From an uncultured Mycoplasmatota bacterium (GTDB lineage: Bacteria > Bacillota_I > Bacilli_A > RF39 > UBA660), in the NCBI GenBank assembly GCA_948434005.1, contig CAOJEH010000004.1, positions 81,863 to 145,862 on the forward strand: a stretch of DNA of 64,000 nucleotides, given 5' to 3'. Under the pieces are notes generated by a model. It was not told the origin of the DNA and made no database searches. It worked only from the letters and a program-made list of their open reading frames with translations. The position numbers and the translations under genes were made by a program. Shown one piece after another: positions 17,946-27,076 of this stretch. Within the stretch, counting starts at the first letter, position 1. Each line of letters opens with the position of its first letter.

Positions 17946-18704
17946 CTACCTTCTATAAGTTGGAATATTAAATTTGTGTAAATTAGCCTCATGCATTCTT
18001 TTTATTTTTTTTGCAACATCTTTATCTAGGTTTTCATCATCTTCCATATACTGTACTACTTCACTGTACTTAAATCCTAGTTTATCTTCATCAGTCTGAT
18101 TAGATAACCCATCTGCAGGATCTTTATATAATACCTTTTCTCTAATATTTAAGTACTCACCCATCAAAATGACTTCTTCAACAGTATAATCACTAATTGG
18201 TGCGATATCATGGACAGAATCTCCTCCTTTAGTAAAATAACCTACAAATAATTCACATTTATTAGATGTTCCTGCGACTAAATAAGTTTTTCCTCTTAAT
18301 GCACTATATAAAGCTGCTAGATAGTATACTGTTGCCATCCTAAGTCTTGGTTTTAAATTAATATCACTATTTTTTACCTCCTCTTCACTAAAATTACCTA
18401 GTTTCGTAACTTCATCTTTAAAGGTATCAAAAACAGTAGTAAGATCAACATCTAAAAGTTGAAATCCTAAATCTTCACTAATTAATTTAGCATCACTTTT
18501 ATCTTCTTCTTTAGAATGACATGGCAGTGTTACTCCAATAACATTTTCAGGACCTAACGCACGAGTCATTAAAGCTGCAACTACGGCTGAGTCCTTTCCT
18601 CCACTAATTCCTAAAACAGCTCCCCCTAAATTATTTTCTTTATAATAATCTCTAATAAAATTTATAATATTATTTACTTCTTTTTCAGCATTAAAATTTT
18701 TCAT
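17946..18704 (-). CDS. nadE: NAD synthetase, ammonia-dependent
   Basis: 252 aa, the short form without a glutaminase domain, so ammonia is the nitrogen donor. GISGGKDSAVVAALM is the PP-loop, and VAGTSNKCELFVGYFTKGGDSVHDIAPI is the deamido-NAD site. It makes NAD from deamido-NAD. It overlaps the preceding Nudix gene by 14 nt. Confidence 0.95.
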   Translation of the reverse strand: MKNFNAEKEVNNIINFIRDYYKENNLGGAVLGISGGKDSAVVAALMTRALGPENVIGVTLPCHSKEEDKSDAKLISEDLGFQLLDVDLTTVFDTFKDEVTKLGNFSEEEVKNSDINLKPRLRMATVYYLAALYSALRGKTYLVAGTSNKCELFVGYFTKGGDSVHDIAPISDYTVEEVILMGEYLNIREKVLYKDPADGLSNQTDEDKLGFKYSEVVQYMEDDENLDKDVAKKIKRMHEANLHKFNIPTYRR

Positions 18705-19338
18705 TTTTACCTCTCCTCTTTATATATTTTTTTGATTTTTCTAATGTATATTTTGATTGCAAATCACTAATATAACCTTGATCCATCAGTTCAAACGCCT
18801 CATCTATAGTGCATTCAAAATATCTAATAATCTCATCTTTATCTAAATTTTGACTTTTTTTCTTGCAACAATCAAAGGCTAAGAAACTAAAATTATAAGC
18901 ACTACTGCAACCTTGATCTTGATAAAAACTATCAAGAAACTTTATTTTTCTAGGAACATAGCCAGTTTCTTCTATCAGTTCACGTCTCGCAGCGTCAATT
19001 GGTTCTTCACCTATCTCAATATATCCAGCGGGAAGTTCTACACATACGCTTTCTTTGGTATTATTTCGTGGTTGTATAACAAGAACAATTTGATTATCAA
19101 TAGTTAGAGGGACAATAATAGATGCATTTCCATCATTCCCTCCTTTAATAACTTTCTCTCTAGAAATTGTTCTTCCATTAGCTAACTGATATTTATACTT
19201 TTCTACTTGAATAAATCCTTTTCTTTGCACCGGTTGATTATTTTTATCATAGATAAATTCTTCTGGTATCAAACGTCTTTTGATTGTCTTTAATTCAGAA
19301 ATATACGTGTTTAATTCCTCTAATTTTTCTTTTCGCAT
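18691..19338 (-). CDS. Nudix hydrolase, probable ADP-ribose pyrophosphatase
   Basis: 215 aa with a complete Nudix box (GYIEIGEEPIDAARRELIEETG), preceded by VELPAG as in ADP-ribose pyrophosphatases. It would cleave ADP-ribose, a product of NAD breakdown and the usual NrtR effector, to AMP and ribose-5-phosphate. Its place between pncB and nadE, with overlaps on both sides, fits this, but substrate choice is inferred from context. Confidence 0.82.
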   Translation of the reverse strand: MRKEKLEELNTYISELKTIKRRLIPEEFIYDKNNQPVQRKGFIQVEKYKYQLANGRTISREKVIKGGNDGNASIIVPLTIDNQIVLVIQPRNNTKESVCVELPAGYIEIGEEPIDAARRELIEETGYVPRKIKFLDSFYQDQGCSSAYNFSFLAFDCCKKKSQNLDKDEIIRYFECTIDEAFELMDQGYISDLQSKYTLEKSKKYIKRRGKNEKF

Positions 19339-20813
19339 GGACTTTTCACCTTTTGATAACCAATGTTTTCCATAGCTGTTTGTGATGCATTATTCATAGC
19401 TTCATATAACATATACTCTTTTAAATTTCTCATTTTTTCTGATAGATCAACATAATAAGTATGTGGATTATCAATATCAGTAATTCTATCTGTTAGGGTT
19501 TGATATTCTTCTTCACAATATGCTTGTTTTTCTCTTAATGTAGGAACTTTATAAACAAGCTCTCCATTTTTAAAGATTGGTACTTGTAACTCTCTTACTT
19601 TATAATCAGTAATCTCCGTTTTCTTCCAAGGATCTCTATCAGATACTAGTGTATATTTTTCTTCTGGAATAATTTCATCAGCCCTTGCAATAACATCTCC
19701 CAAAACTTTTCCATTATCAAAGTCATAGAATCGATAAACTTTTTTAACACCTGGATTAGTAGTTTTTACGGTATCTCCACTAACCTTTATTTTAGGAATT
19801 ATTTCTCCATCTTTTTCAACAGCAACTAATTTATAAACTCCACCAACTCGCTCTTTACTTGCAGCAATATTATCTCCAGCTCCAATAGAATCAATAACTG
19901 CTCCTTTATTTAACATATTTGTAATTGAATATTCATCAAGACCATTAGATAAGCAAATTGTTGCATCAGGATATCCTGCATCTACTAGCATTTGTTTAGC
20001 AGCTTTTGATAAATAAACTAAATCTCCTGAATCAATTCTAATTCCTTTTAATTTATATCCATTTGGTTCAAGATACTCTTTGCTTACACGAATTGCATTA
20101 GGAATACCACTTTTCAATGTATCAAAAGTATCTACTAAAAATACACAGTTATCTGGGTGGCTTTTTGCATATGACAAAAATGCTTCATACTCACATTCTG
20201 ATTCTTGTATTAACGAGTGTGCCATAGTTCCAAGAACTGGGATACCATACTTTTTACCTGCATATACATTACTCGTTCCAGCGCATCCTCCAATATAGGC
20301 ATGCTTACTTGCTTCAATTGCGGAATCAATTCCGCGAGCACGTCTAGCTCCAAACTCCATTACAGGAATTTTCTTAGCAGCACTAGTTACTCTTTTAGCT
20401 TTAGTTGTTACTAAACTTCCGTGATTAAAATTAGCAAGTAGAGCAGTTTCTATAATTTGAGCTTCTACCATATTAGCACGTACAGTAAGTACCGCTTCAT
20501 TTGGAAATGCTGCAGTTCCATCTGGCATAGCATAAACATCTCCTGTAAATTTTAAATCCTTCAAATATTCAAGAAACTCTTCACTAAAACTTCCTGTTGT
20601 TCTAAGAAAATCAATATCATCTTCTTCAAATTTAAAATTTTTTAAATATTCTATTGTCTCTTCTAATCCTCCTGTCATTAAATATCCTCCATTAAATGGA
20701 TTCTTTCTGAAAAAGATATCAAAATATGCTTTTTCATCCTTCTTTCCTTGATCGAAATATGTTTGAGCCATAGTTAACTCATAAAAATCTGTCATCATTG
20801 TTTTATTATTCAT
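19320..20813 (-). CDS. pncB: Nicotinate phosphoribosyltransferase
   Basis: 497 aa from ATG at 20813, with GGAGAGATAATT before it; the upstream TTG is not needed. It begins NNKTMMTDFYELTMAQTYF, the family start. Blocks FDIFFRKNPFNGGYLMTGGL, EFGARRARGIDSAIEAS, GTMAHSLIQ, VFLVDTFDTLKSGI and GIRIDSGDLVYLSKAA are all present. It makes NaMN from nicotinate, PRPP and ATP. It lies downstream of pncA, with its own candidate promoter and operator in the 120-nt gap. Confidence 0.95.
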   Translation of the reverse strand: MNNKTMMTDFYELTMAQTYFDQGKKDEKAYFDIFFRKNPFNGGYLMTGGLEETIEYLKNFKFEEDDIDFLRTTGSFSEEFLEYLKDLKFTGDVYAMPDGTAAFPNEAVLTVRANMVEAQIIETALLANFNHGSLVTTKAKRVTSAAKKIPVMEFGARRARGIDSAIEASKHAYIGGCAGTSNVYAGKKYGIPVLGTMAHSLIQESECEYEAFLSYAKSHPDNCVFLVDTFDTLKSGIPNAIRVSKEYLEPNGYKLKGIRIDSGDLVYLSKAAKQMLVDAGYPDATICLSNGLDEYSITNMLNKGAVIDSIGAGDNIAASKERVGGVYKLVAVEKDGEIIPKIKVSGDTVKTTNPGVKKVYRFYDFDNGKVLGDVIARADEIIPEEKYTLVSDRDPWKKTEITDYKVRELQVPIFKNGELVYKVPTLREKQAYCEEEYQTLTDRITDIDNPHTYYVDLSEKMRNLKEYMLYEAMNNASQTAMENIGYQKVKSPCEKKN

Positions 20814-20844
20814 AATTATCTCTCCTTTTCTTTTAAACAATTTA

Positions 20845-20869
20845 TTAATAACATTTTTTAAAAATTATA
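20845..20869 (-). promoter_or_regulatory. Candidate internal promoter and operator before pncB
   Basis: Minus-strand TATAAT (20869-20864) without a strong -35. The box TTAATAACA (20845-20853 on plus), the same 9-mer found three times at the operon promoter, lies just downstream of the expected RNA start. A repressor there would block initiation. Moderate support only. Confidence 0.45.
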
Positions 20870-20935
20870 GAATATCCCTGTATTCTTATTATCATTTTGT
20901 TAATATCATATATCTAAAAAAATATGACTACCATT

Positions 20936-21529
20936 TTATTTAATTTTCTTTACTAGTTGTATACCTTGTTGTTTCATTAATAATTTTGCTGCATCTACAT
21001 AGTTTTGTCTTTCTTCTTCTGCAAAAGTTGCGATAGCATCTTCATGTACTATAATTTCTACATCTCGATTCCACTGATTAAGGTAATTAGCTAGACCCAT
21101 TGTCCCATTTGCTACACAAATATCTGTACAACATCCCACTACATCGACCTTTCTTATATTTGAAGAATCCTGAATTAAATTTCTAAAATCAGGCGTTTCC
21201 ATAAAACTTGTAGAGTTCTTTTCAATACTAACTGTATCTTTCTGATTTTCAAATTGTTTTAACTCATCAATTACTAGTTCTTCTCCAGTTCCTCTAATAC
21301 AGTGTAGTGCCCCTCCAAATCTTTTATGTTCTACTGAACTTTCTTCATGGGTATCTTTAATAAAAACAATTAAATTACCCTGTTCCTTCGCTTCTTTAAT
21401 TAACTCGATCTGTCTAGGAACAATCTCACCTATTTTTGGATCTGCTAAATCTCCTTTCTTTACAAAGCCATTAACCATATCAACTATAATTAACATTCCT
21501 TCATACATTTCTAAATTTTTAATTTTCAT
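20936..21529 (-). CDS. pncA: Nicotinamidase-like cysteine hydrolase
   Basis: 197 aa isochorismatase-fold hydrolase. The triad can be placed: Asp17 in LIIVDMVNGF, Lys in SIEKNSTSF, and Cys in GCCTDICVANG with the preceding cis-peptide turn. It would convert nicotinamide to nicotinate, which PncB then uses. Other hydrolases share this fold, but the neighbours make nicotinamidase by far the likeliest. It is second in the operon, 1 nt after the preceding gene. Confidence 0.85.
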   Translation of the reverse strand: MKIKNLEMYEGMLIIVDMVNGFVKKGDLADPKIGEIVPRQIELIKEAKEQGNLIVFIKDTHEESSVEHKRFGGALHCIRGTGEELVIDELKQFENQKDTVSIEKNSTSFMETPDFRNLIQDSSNIRKVDVVGCCTDICVANGTMGLANYLNQWNRDVEIIVHEDAIATFAEEERQNYVDAAKLLMKQQGIQLVKKIK

Positions 21530-21530
21530 T

Positions 21531-21929
21531 TTATATTCCTCCTTTAATTTTTTGTTTTTCTAATTTTTTCATACTTACAGTTATTCCACTAAAGTATGCA
21601 TAACTACTTCCTTGATCCCAAATATAAGCACCTGATGAAATTCCAGCATCATAACTTATATCTGAAACTTCATAGCCTTCATTTCTAAGAACTATCCTAA
21701 ATACTTCACTAACCTCATCGTTAGAAAGTTTTCTTTCAGACTTAATCTTTTCGTTACCAATATTGATACTATTAGTTAAGTTAATATGAACATTAGCACA
21801 TTCAATATTAGAAAATCTTTGTGATCCTATACTTGTAGTAATATCTATTTTTGCATCACTCCCTTCTACTTCCTTATAATAGGATTCCAATACTTTTATA
21901 GTATTTTCTTTATTAAACTTAGCCTTCAT
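21531..21929 (-). CDS. Uncharacterised 132-aa protein, first gene of the NAD operon
   Basis: I do not recognise a family. It is a small soluble protein starting MKAKFNKENTIKVLESYYKEVEGSDAKIDI, with alternating strands (FSNIECANVHINLTN, YAYFSGITVSMKKL) and a helix with SNDEVSEVFRIVLRNEGYEV. There is no signal peptide. AAGGAGGTTTAT precedes the ATG, and the leader from the mapped promoter is about 70 nt. Because it opens a tightly packed operon made only of NAD genes plus NrtR, a role in NAD salvage or its control is a fair guess, but nothing in the sequence shows one. Confidence 0.8.
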   Translation of the reverse strand: MKAKFNKENTIKVLESYYKEVEGSDAKIDITTSIGSQRFSNIECANVHINLTNSINIGNEKIKSERKLSNDEVSEVFRIVLRNEGYEVSDISYDAGISSGAYIWDQGSSYAYFSGITVSMKKLEKQKIKGGI

Positions 21930-21943
21930 ATAAACCTCCTTAA

Positions 21944-22038
21944 TGTTATTATCAAAATATTAATAACATAAACTAAAATTTTACAAGTTTTTTCTCACTT
22001 GTTAATAACAGTATATTAATAACATACAAAAATGTCAA
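21944..22038 (-). promoter_or_regulatory. NAD operon promoter with repeated TTAATAACA operators
   Basis: Minus-strand TTGACA (22038-22033), 17 nt, TATACT (22015-22010) is near consensus. The 9-mer TTAATAACA (plus strand) occurs at 22016-22024 inside the spacer next to the -10, at 22002-22010 just past the -10 (within palindrome TGTTAATAACA, 22000-22010), and at 21960-21968. The last faces TGTTATTA at 21944-21951 as an inverted pair. Sites covering the -10 and start suit a repressor, presumably NrtR. Confidence 0.75.
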
Positions 22039-22060
22039 CACTTTTTTTAAATTTTTTTCA

Positions 22061-22085
22061 AAAAAAAATAGCATATAGCTATTTT
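22061..22085 (-). terminator. Terminator of the ABC exporter operon
   Basis: Stem AAAATAGC (22065-22072) / GCTATTTT (22078-22085), loop ATATA, followed on minus by T4. It separates the exporter genes from the NAD promoter. Confidence 0.75.
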
Positions 22086-22124
22086 ATCTTTATATATCAA
22101 CGTTTTATATAATTAATTTTTTTA

Positions 22125-23831
22125 TTATTTTTGTAATGTTTTATAATAATCATTATCCTTTATTAGTGTTTTATGATTACCTCTACCAACTAAACGACCT
22201 TTATCAATAACTAATATATCATCAGCTATTTTCATTAAACTAGGCTTATGTGTAATCATTAAAATAGTATGATCTTTCTTTAAATCTTTTAATATTTCCA
22301 TAACTTTTTTAGATGTATTAATATCAAGAGATGATGTAACTTCATCAAATAATAATACTTCTGACTTTGAAAGTAATGTTCTAGCAAGTGCGATTAATTG
22401 TTTTTCTCCGTTAGATATATTAGATGCATCACTAACTAATTTAGTATTATATCCATCTGGTAGACTCATTATATAATCATGAACACCCGCCCTTTTGCAA
22501 GCCTCTTCTTGATTCTTTTTATTAGAATCAACTAAATTCAAGTTTTCCCTTATACTCATATCAAATATAAATGGTTTTTGAGTAACAATTGAAACATTAG
22601 AAGAATAAACCTCTTTTGTATAATCATATATACTTATATCATCTAATAAAATGCTACCTTTACTGCATTTATAGAGTCTAAGTAATAATCTAAATATTGT
22701 AGACTTACCACTTCCACTCTTTCCTACTATAGCAGTAAATGAATTAGGTTTTATTTTAAAACTAACATTCTTTAAGATCTCTTCCCTATCATAGGTAAAT
22801 GATACATTTGTAAAATCTATTTTACCATCTATAAAATCTTCATCTACATTACCAAAATTCATAATATTTTTATTTTTATAATTTAATAATCTATAAATTC
22901 TATCTACACTTATAGATTCTTCTGACATCCCATTTAATTTTGCAAATGTATAATCAATTCTCTCTTCAATAGCTTCAAAATAACCTATAACTAATACTAG
23001 TGTTCCAACTTTATATTGACCTTTTAATATTAAATATATTGCTATAAAATAGACTAATACCTTACCAAAAGTTAGAATCATAGGTGAAAGAACTATAGAT
23101 TTATCATAGTATTTTCTCATAGGAAAGAAATTTTTTCTCCAATTCTTCTTACTCTCTTCTAAATACTTCGATAAGTCCTCCTTCATATTAAATGATTTAA
23201 CTTCAATATTACCATCCAATACTTCACCCATAAGTTCAGAAATATCATCATTATATTTTCTTTCTTTTTCTAAATAATAGTCTCTTAACTTTAGATTTTT
23301 ACTAATAGATATAAAATAAATTATAAGAAGGATAAAAGTAATAATCCCCATATAAATACTAACTGAAGAAAGAATTATTAAAGAAATAGTAATAGCAGTA
23401 ATATAACAAATAATATCAAATAATTTATCAGGTATTTGCATAGCTTCTCCTACGTCTTTAAAAGCTGTATTTACTATAAATGAAGACTTAATGTTTTTAG
23501 AAAAATCCTCATCATAAGAAGTTACTTTATCAAGAATTAATTTTTGTAGTTTATTATGAGTATAAACGGCATGATTACCATAGGCTACATAGTTAGAATG
23601 ATGAAATACTACATAAAGCAAGCTACAACCTAAGAATACTAATACATACATATAAGCACTATTAAAATCCTTTGTAGTTACAGCATCTATTATCTTAGAT
23701 GCTACAAGAGGAATAGTAAGCATCATCATACTTCTTAAAAATCCAGATAATGCTAAAAGAAATAAATGCTTTTTACTATTAGCACCCAAAGAAAAGTATT
23801 TTTTAGCTATTTTAATATATCTCTTAATCAT
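22125..23831 (-). CDS. ABC exporter half-transporter (subunit with catalytic Walker B)
   Basis: 568 aa from ATG at 23831. Six membrane segments (about 1-300) come first, then a nucleotide-binding domain: Walker A GKSGSGKST, Walker B VLLFDE with the catalytic Glu, and H-loop MITHKP. The signature is altered to ISNGEKQ. Its neighbour has the opposite pattern: intact ISGGQ but Asp for the catalytic Glu and Lys for the H-loop His. Together they form a heterodimer with one working and one degenerate ATP site, as in TM287/288 or LmrCD. Substrate is unknown. It overlaps the partner by 8 nt and is followed by a terminator. Confidence 0.88.
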   Translation of the reverse strand: MIKRYIKIAKKYFSLGANSKKHLFLLALSGFLRSMMMLTIPLVASKIIDAVTTKDFNSAYMYVLVFLGCSLLYVVFHHSNYVAYGNHAVYTHNKLQKLILDKVTSYDEDFSKNIKSSFIVNTAFKDVGEAMQIPDKLFDIICYITAITISLIILSSVSIYMGIITFILLIIYFISISKNLKLRDYYLEKERKYNDDISELMGEVLDGNIEVKSFNMKEDLSKYLEESKKNWRKNFFPMRKYYDKSIVLSPMILTFGKVLVYFIAIYLILKGQYKVGTLVLVIGYFEAIEERIDYTFAKLNGMSEESISVDRIYRLLNYKNKNIMNFGNVDEDFIDGKIDFTNVSFTYDREEILKNVSFKIKPNSFTAIVGKSGSGKSTIFRLLLRLYKCSKGSILLDDISIYDYTKEVYSSNVSIVTQKPFIFDMSIRENLNLVDSNKKNQEEACKRAGVHDYIMSLPDGYNTKLVSDASNISNGEKQLIALARTLLSKSEVLLFDEVTSSLDINTSKKVMEILKDLKKDHTILMITHKPSLMKIADDILVIDKGRLVGRGNHKTLIKDNDYYKTLQK

Positions 23832-25566
23832 TATCAAACACCCCTATCCTACTTGGAGATTTTCTAGATTGTAACATCTGATATATTTCATTACTATTTA
23901 TAAGTTTATTATGACTACCTATATCTACTATCTTTCCTTTATCCATAACTGCTATTACATCTGCTTCTCTCATCAACTCAGGTTTTTTAGTAATCATTAT
24001 AATAGTATGATCACGTTTTAAATCTTTAATAAGTTTAGGAACAAGTTTTGCTGTATCAGGGTCTAGTGACGTTGTAATATCATCTAAAAGTAATACTTCA
24101 CAATCTGTAAGTATCGTTCTAGCAATAGAAATCATCTGTTTTTGTCCACCCGAGATATTACTTCCATTTTCTCTCAAAATAGTATTATATCCATTTGGAA
24201 GCGAATCTATAAAATCATGTATTCCTGCTCTTTTACAAGCTTCTATTTGATTTTTAATATTAGTATCTACAAAGTTCAGATTTTTTCTAATACTCATATT
24301 AAATATAAAAGGTCTTTGAGTTACAACTCCAACATTTTTTGTATACCCTTCTTTAGAAAAGTCAAAAATATTAATATTATCTAATGTAATTTTTCCTCTA
24401 CTAGGTCTATTAAGTCTTAATATTAAATTAAATAATGAAGTTTTACCACTTCCTGCTTCACCTACTATTGCAACTACTTGATTATGATTAACCTTTAAAT
24501 TGATATTTGAAAGTATTTTGTTATTATTAATTTCAAGTGATACATTCTTAAATTCAATTGCACCATAAATATCATTAGTTTCAATATCACCAAATACATA
24601 ATCACTAGAATTATAATTTAGGATATTATTTACCCTGCTAACAGAAGTATTAATTTCTCTTAAATCTGCAGTTGCAGAGGTTACATCATCTATATAAACA
24701 CCTAGTTTTTCATGATAAGTTATAACTAATATTAAAATATTTAATTCAAAATAACCCTTAGATACTAAGTAAATAAGTACAGCATATAAAATCACTCTAA
24801 ATATATACATAAGCAATTTAAAATCATTATCTCTAACAGTAGCATAATGTCTTTTAGTAGTATACTCTTTAGTAAACTTTTTTTGAATTAAATTTAATTT
24901 ATCTTTAAGTTTATCTAACATATTAAATGTTTTAATTTCTTGAAGTCCTAGTGCTATTTGAGTTAATAAATTACTATACTTATCATCTTGTATAACTACT
25001 CTATTATGATAAAAATTAACCTTTCTATCTGAAGTATTTTTAATACCTATATATAAAATTACATATAAAACAAATATTAAAGATACATATATATTGCAAA
25101 AAGCTATAATTACTAATACAACAATTAGTTGCACTAAACCTGTAATAATTTCTATAATAGAATCATTAGCATCTCCAATATTTATAATATCAGAATCTAT
25201 AGAATTCATTATTCTACCTTTACTAATAACTCTAGTAAAATTATTATCTACAGTAATTAATTTATTTAAAACCTTAGTAGCTAATTTATCATAACAAAGA
25301 TTAACATTATAAGCATATATCCTATAATTAATATATAAAGATAAATAATGAAGTAAATAAACTAATGTAAATATCCCTAATGATATATAAGTCATTTTAT
25401 CATTACCAAGTGTTAAATATCTAATTATCTCTGATGCTATTAAAGGTAATAATATTTCAAATCCTTTATAAAAAATTGCAGATAAAAGATTTATTACAAT
25501 ATACTTAGTTTTCATTTCAGCTAATTTTAAATATTCTTTAATAAAATAAATATATTCTCTTATCAT
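23824..25566 (-). CDS. ABC exporter half-transporter (degenerate ATP-site subunit)
   Basis: 580 aa with six membrane segments and a nucleotide-binding domain. Walker A is GEAGSGKTS and the signature is canonical ISGGQKQ. Walker B ends LLLDDIT, so Asp replaces the catalytic Glu, and the H-loop is MITKKP with Lys for His. This is the non-hydrolysing half of the heterodimer made with the next gene. It lies 9 nt downstream of an MFS-like protein gene and probably forms an export system with it; substrates could be peptides or drugs. Confidence 0.88.
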   Translation of the reverse strand: MIREYIYFIKEYLKLAEMKTKYIVINLLSAIFYKGFEILLPLIASEIIRYLTLGNDKMTYISLGIFTLVYLLHYLSLYINYRIYAYNVNLCYDKLATKVLNKLITVDNNFTRVISKGRIMNSIDSDIINIGDANDSIIEIITGLVQLIVVLVIIAFCNIYVSLIFVLYVILYIGIKNTSDRKVNFYHNRVVIQDDKYSNLLTQIALGLQEIKTFNMLDKLKDKLNLIQKKFTKEYTTKRHYATVRDNDFKLLMYIFRVILYAVLIYLVSKGYFELNILILVITYHEKLGVYIDDVTSATADLREINTSVSRVNNILNYNSSDYVFGDIETNDIYGAIEFKNVSLEINNNKILSNINLKVNHNQVVAIVGEAGSGKTSLFNLILRLNRPSRGKITLDNINIFDFSKEGYTKNVGVVTQRPFIFNMSIRKNLNFVDTNIKNQIEACKRAGIHDFIDSLPNGYNTILRENGSNISGGQKQMISIARTILTDCEVLLLDDITTSLDPDTAKLVPKLIKDLKRDHTIIMITKKPELMREADVIAVMDKGKIVDIGSHNKLINSNEIYQMLQSRKSPSRIGVFDND

Positions 25567-25575
25567 ATTACACCT

Positions 25576-26757
25576 CTATTTAATAGCTTCCTTTTTCCTA
25601 TAATAAATTAATAAATAGGAAAATGCCATTTGAAAAATCATAAAAAATGCAGATAATCCTAACATACTAGGAAGACCATAATTATAAGTAATTCCTGCAA
25701 AGAATAATCCTATAGCCTCACCAATCATAGAAATTAAATATCTAATATCAGCAAAAAATAACTGATACTTTTTATCTATTCTATTAATATATGGAGCCTC
25801 AATAATATTCTCATAAGCAGTAGATATTAATATAGACCAAGTAATTGCAATAAATACTACTAAAAGACTATTAGATAAAAATGCTAATAAATAAAATAAA
25901 AATCTAATTCCAAATTTTATACTTACTGTAATATAATCGTTTTTTGGTGTTAAATATTTTAAAGCAATAATTCCTATAAAATCAGCAACTAATCCAATAA
26001 GTAATAAATAAGTAGTCGCACCACCATCTGAAAATTTTAACCCGTTAGTTAACATTAACATTTTTAAGCCTAATCCTGTGGACATTGCAATATGGCTAGT
26101 TAACATATACATTAAAGATAATCCATTAATTTTATCTTTAAATAAATATTTAAATGAAATACTAGAATTTACTTTACCTACTTTAACTTTAACAGTTACA
26201 AATACCCAATATGATATATAAATAAAAATAATTGCGAAGAAAAGACAAATATTATAATTAATTGTTAAATGAAGTAATTTTTTGCCAATAAATAAACCCC
26301 CGAGTAAAATACCAACATCCATAAACAAGTATTCTACAAGTTTTCTTTTAGAATACATTGTATCACTTACTTCTATTGTTATAATAAATGGATAAATACT
26401 AGATATAATAATTTTTTCTAAAACAACATCTAAAATAATTAAAATATCTACTAATAATTTTATATCTGTATGATGAAAAAGTTTTAATAAATATAGAAAA
26501 CACATTACAATAATTTTGAAAAATAACATCTTTCCTATAAACTTTTGTATATTATTAAGTTTTAGTTTTATCGCACACATAAAAAGAGCAATTGCACTAA
26601 AAAAGGCACCTACACTTAAGACATTACTAATTTGTTCTACTAAAAAATTATTATCTTGCAACCATAATTGTCTAAAATTACCCCATAGTCCTATTCCAAT
26701 ACTAAAGAAAGCTAGTGCTATTAATATTTTAGTTTCTACTTTATGTTTTTTTCCCAT
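25576..26757 (-). CDS. MFS-like multi-spanning membrane protein
   Basis: 393 aa from ATG at 26757; the upstream GTG is part of the AGGTG RBS. About eleven or twelve hydrophobic segments cover the whole chain, with a short charged central loop (KVKVGKVNSSISFKYLFKDKING) splitting it into two halves as in major facilitator transporters. LGGLFIGKK and LIGLVADFIGIIALKYL recall MFS loops, but there is no clear motif A. First gene of an operon with two ABC half-transporters. It may be a partner of that exporter or an independent efflux protein. Confidence 0.65.
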   Translation of the reverse strand: MGKKHKVETKILIALAFFSIGIGLWGNFRQLWLQDNNFLVEQISNVLSVGAFFSAIALFMCAIKLKLNNIQKFIGKMLFFKIIVMCFLYLLKLFHHTDIKLLVDILIILDVVLEKIIISSIYPFIITIEVSDTMYSKRKLVEYLFMDVGILLGGLFIGKKLLHLTINYNICLFFAIIFIYISYWVFVTVKVKVGKVNSSISFKYLFKDKINGLSLMYMLTSHIAMSTGLGLKMLMLTNGLKFSDGGATTYLLLIGLVADFIGIIALKYLTPKNDYITVSIKFGIRFLFYLLAFLSNSLLVVFIAITWSILISTAYENIIEAPYINRIDKKYQLFFADIRYLISMIGEAIGLFFAGITYNYGLPSMLGLSAFFMIFQMAFSYLLIYYRKKEAIK

Positions 26758-26816
26758 ACAAAACACCTACACTACTCTATACTAATAATTATAACTTATC
26801 AATTATTATTTCAAAA

Positions 26817-26836
26817 TAAAAAACTACCATAGTAGT
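26817..26836 (-). terminator. Minus-strand terminator downstream of the toxin-antitoxin-like locus
   Basis: Stem ACTAC-TATG-GTAGT (26823-26836), then T5. It lies between the antisense RNA and the MFS/ABC operon and would stop any read-through. Confidence 0.6.
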
Positions 26837-26909
26837 CAATTATTTACACATATTTTTATATATTAAAAATTTAAATTAATTATAAAATTATCGATATTAA
26901 AACAAATGC

Positions 26910-26937
26910 TTGATATAGTATCTTTGGAATATTTAAT
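26910..26937 (+). promoter_or_regulatory. Candidate promoter of the small hydrophobic peptide gene
   Basis: TTGATA (26910-26915), 16 nt, TTTAAT (26932-26937). RNA would begin near 26943. Downstream, CTTTC-ATGT-GAAAG (26955-26968) forms a small hairpin whose 3' arm runs into the AAAGGAGG ribosome site. Confidence 0.5.
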
Positions 26938-26975
26938 CGTTGAGTGCTTGCCAACTTTCATGTGAAAGGAGGCTG

Positions 26976-27065
26976 ATGATATGCATAAGAAAGATTTTTT
27001 TGCTTCTTTCTCTTATTCTGATTATCTTCCTACTCATAGCCTTACTTTTTACTTTTGTAATATAG
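26976..27065 (+). CDS. 29-aa hydrophobic peptide, candidate type I toxin
   Basis: ATG at 26976, TAG at 27063-27065. After MICIRK the peptide is an almost unbroken Leu/Ile/Phe stretch (FLLLSLILIIFLLIALLF), one membrane helix, as in short type I toxins such as Ibs, ShoB or TxpA/Fst. GGAGG is only 3 nt from this ATG, a spacing that would limit translation. A second ATG (26981) in another frame gives a 41-aa non-hydrophobic reading with better spacing and cannot be excluded. Leu codons are mixed CTT/CTC/CTG/CTA, unlike the TTA-rich neighbours. An antisense RNA promoter and terminator flank the 3' end. Toxicity is inferred. Confidence 0.6.
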   Translation: MICIRKIFLLLSLILIIFLLIALLFTFVI

Positions 27066-27076
27066 TAAACTATCAT

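Noticed and set aside
21944..22024. CRISPR-like or satellite repeat
   Set aside because: The repeated unit is only 9 nt, irregularly spaced and sits on a promoter; operator sites explain it better.
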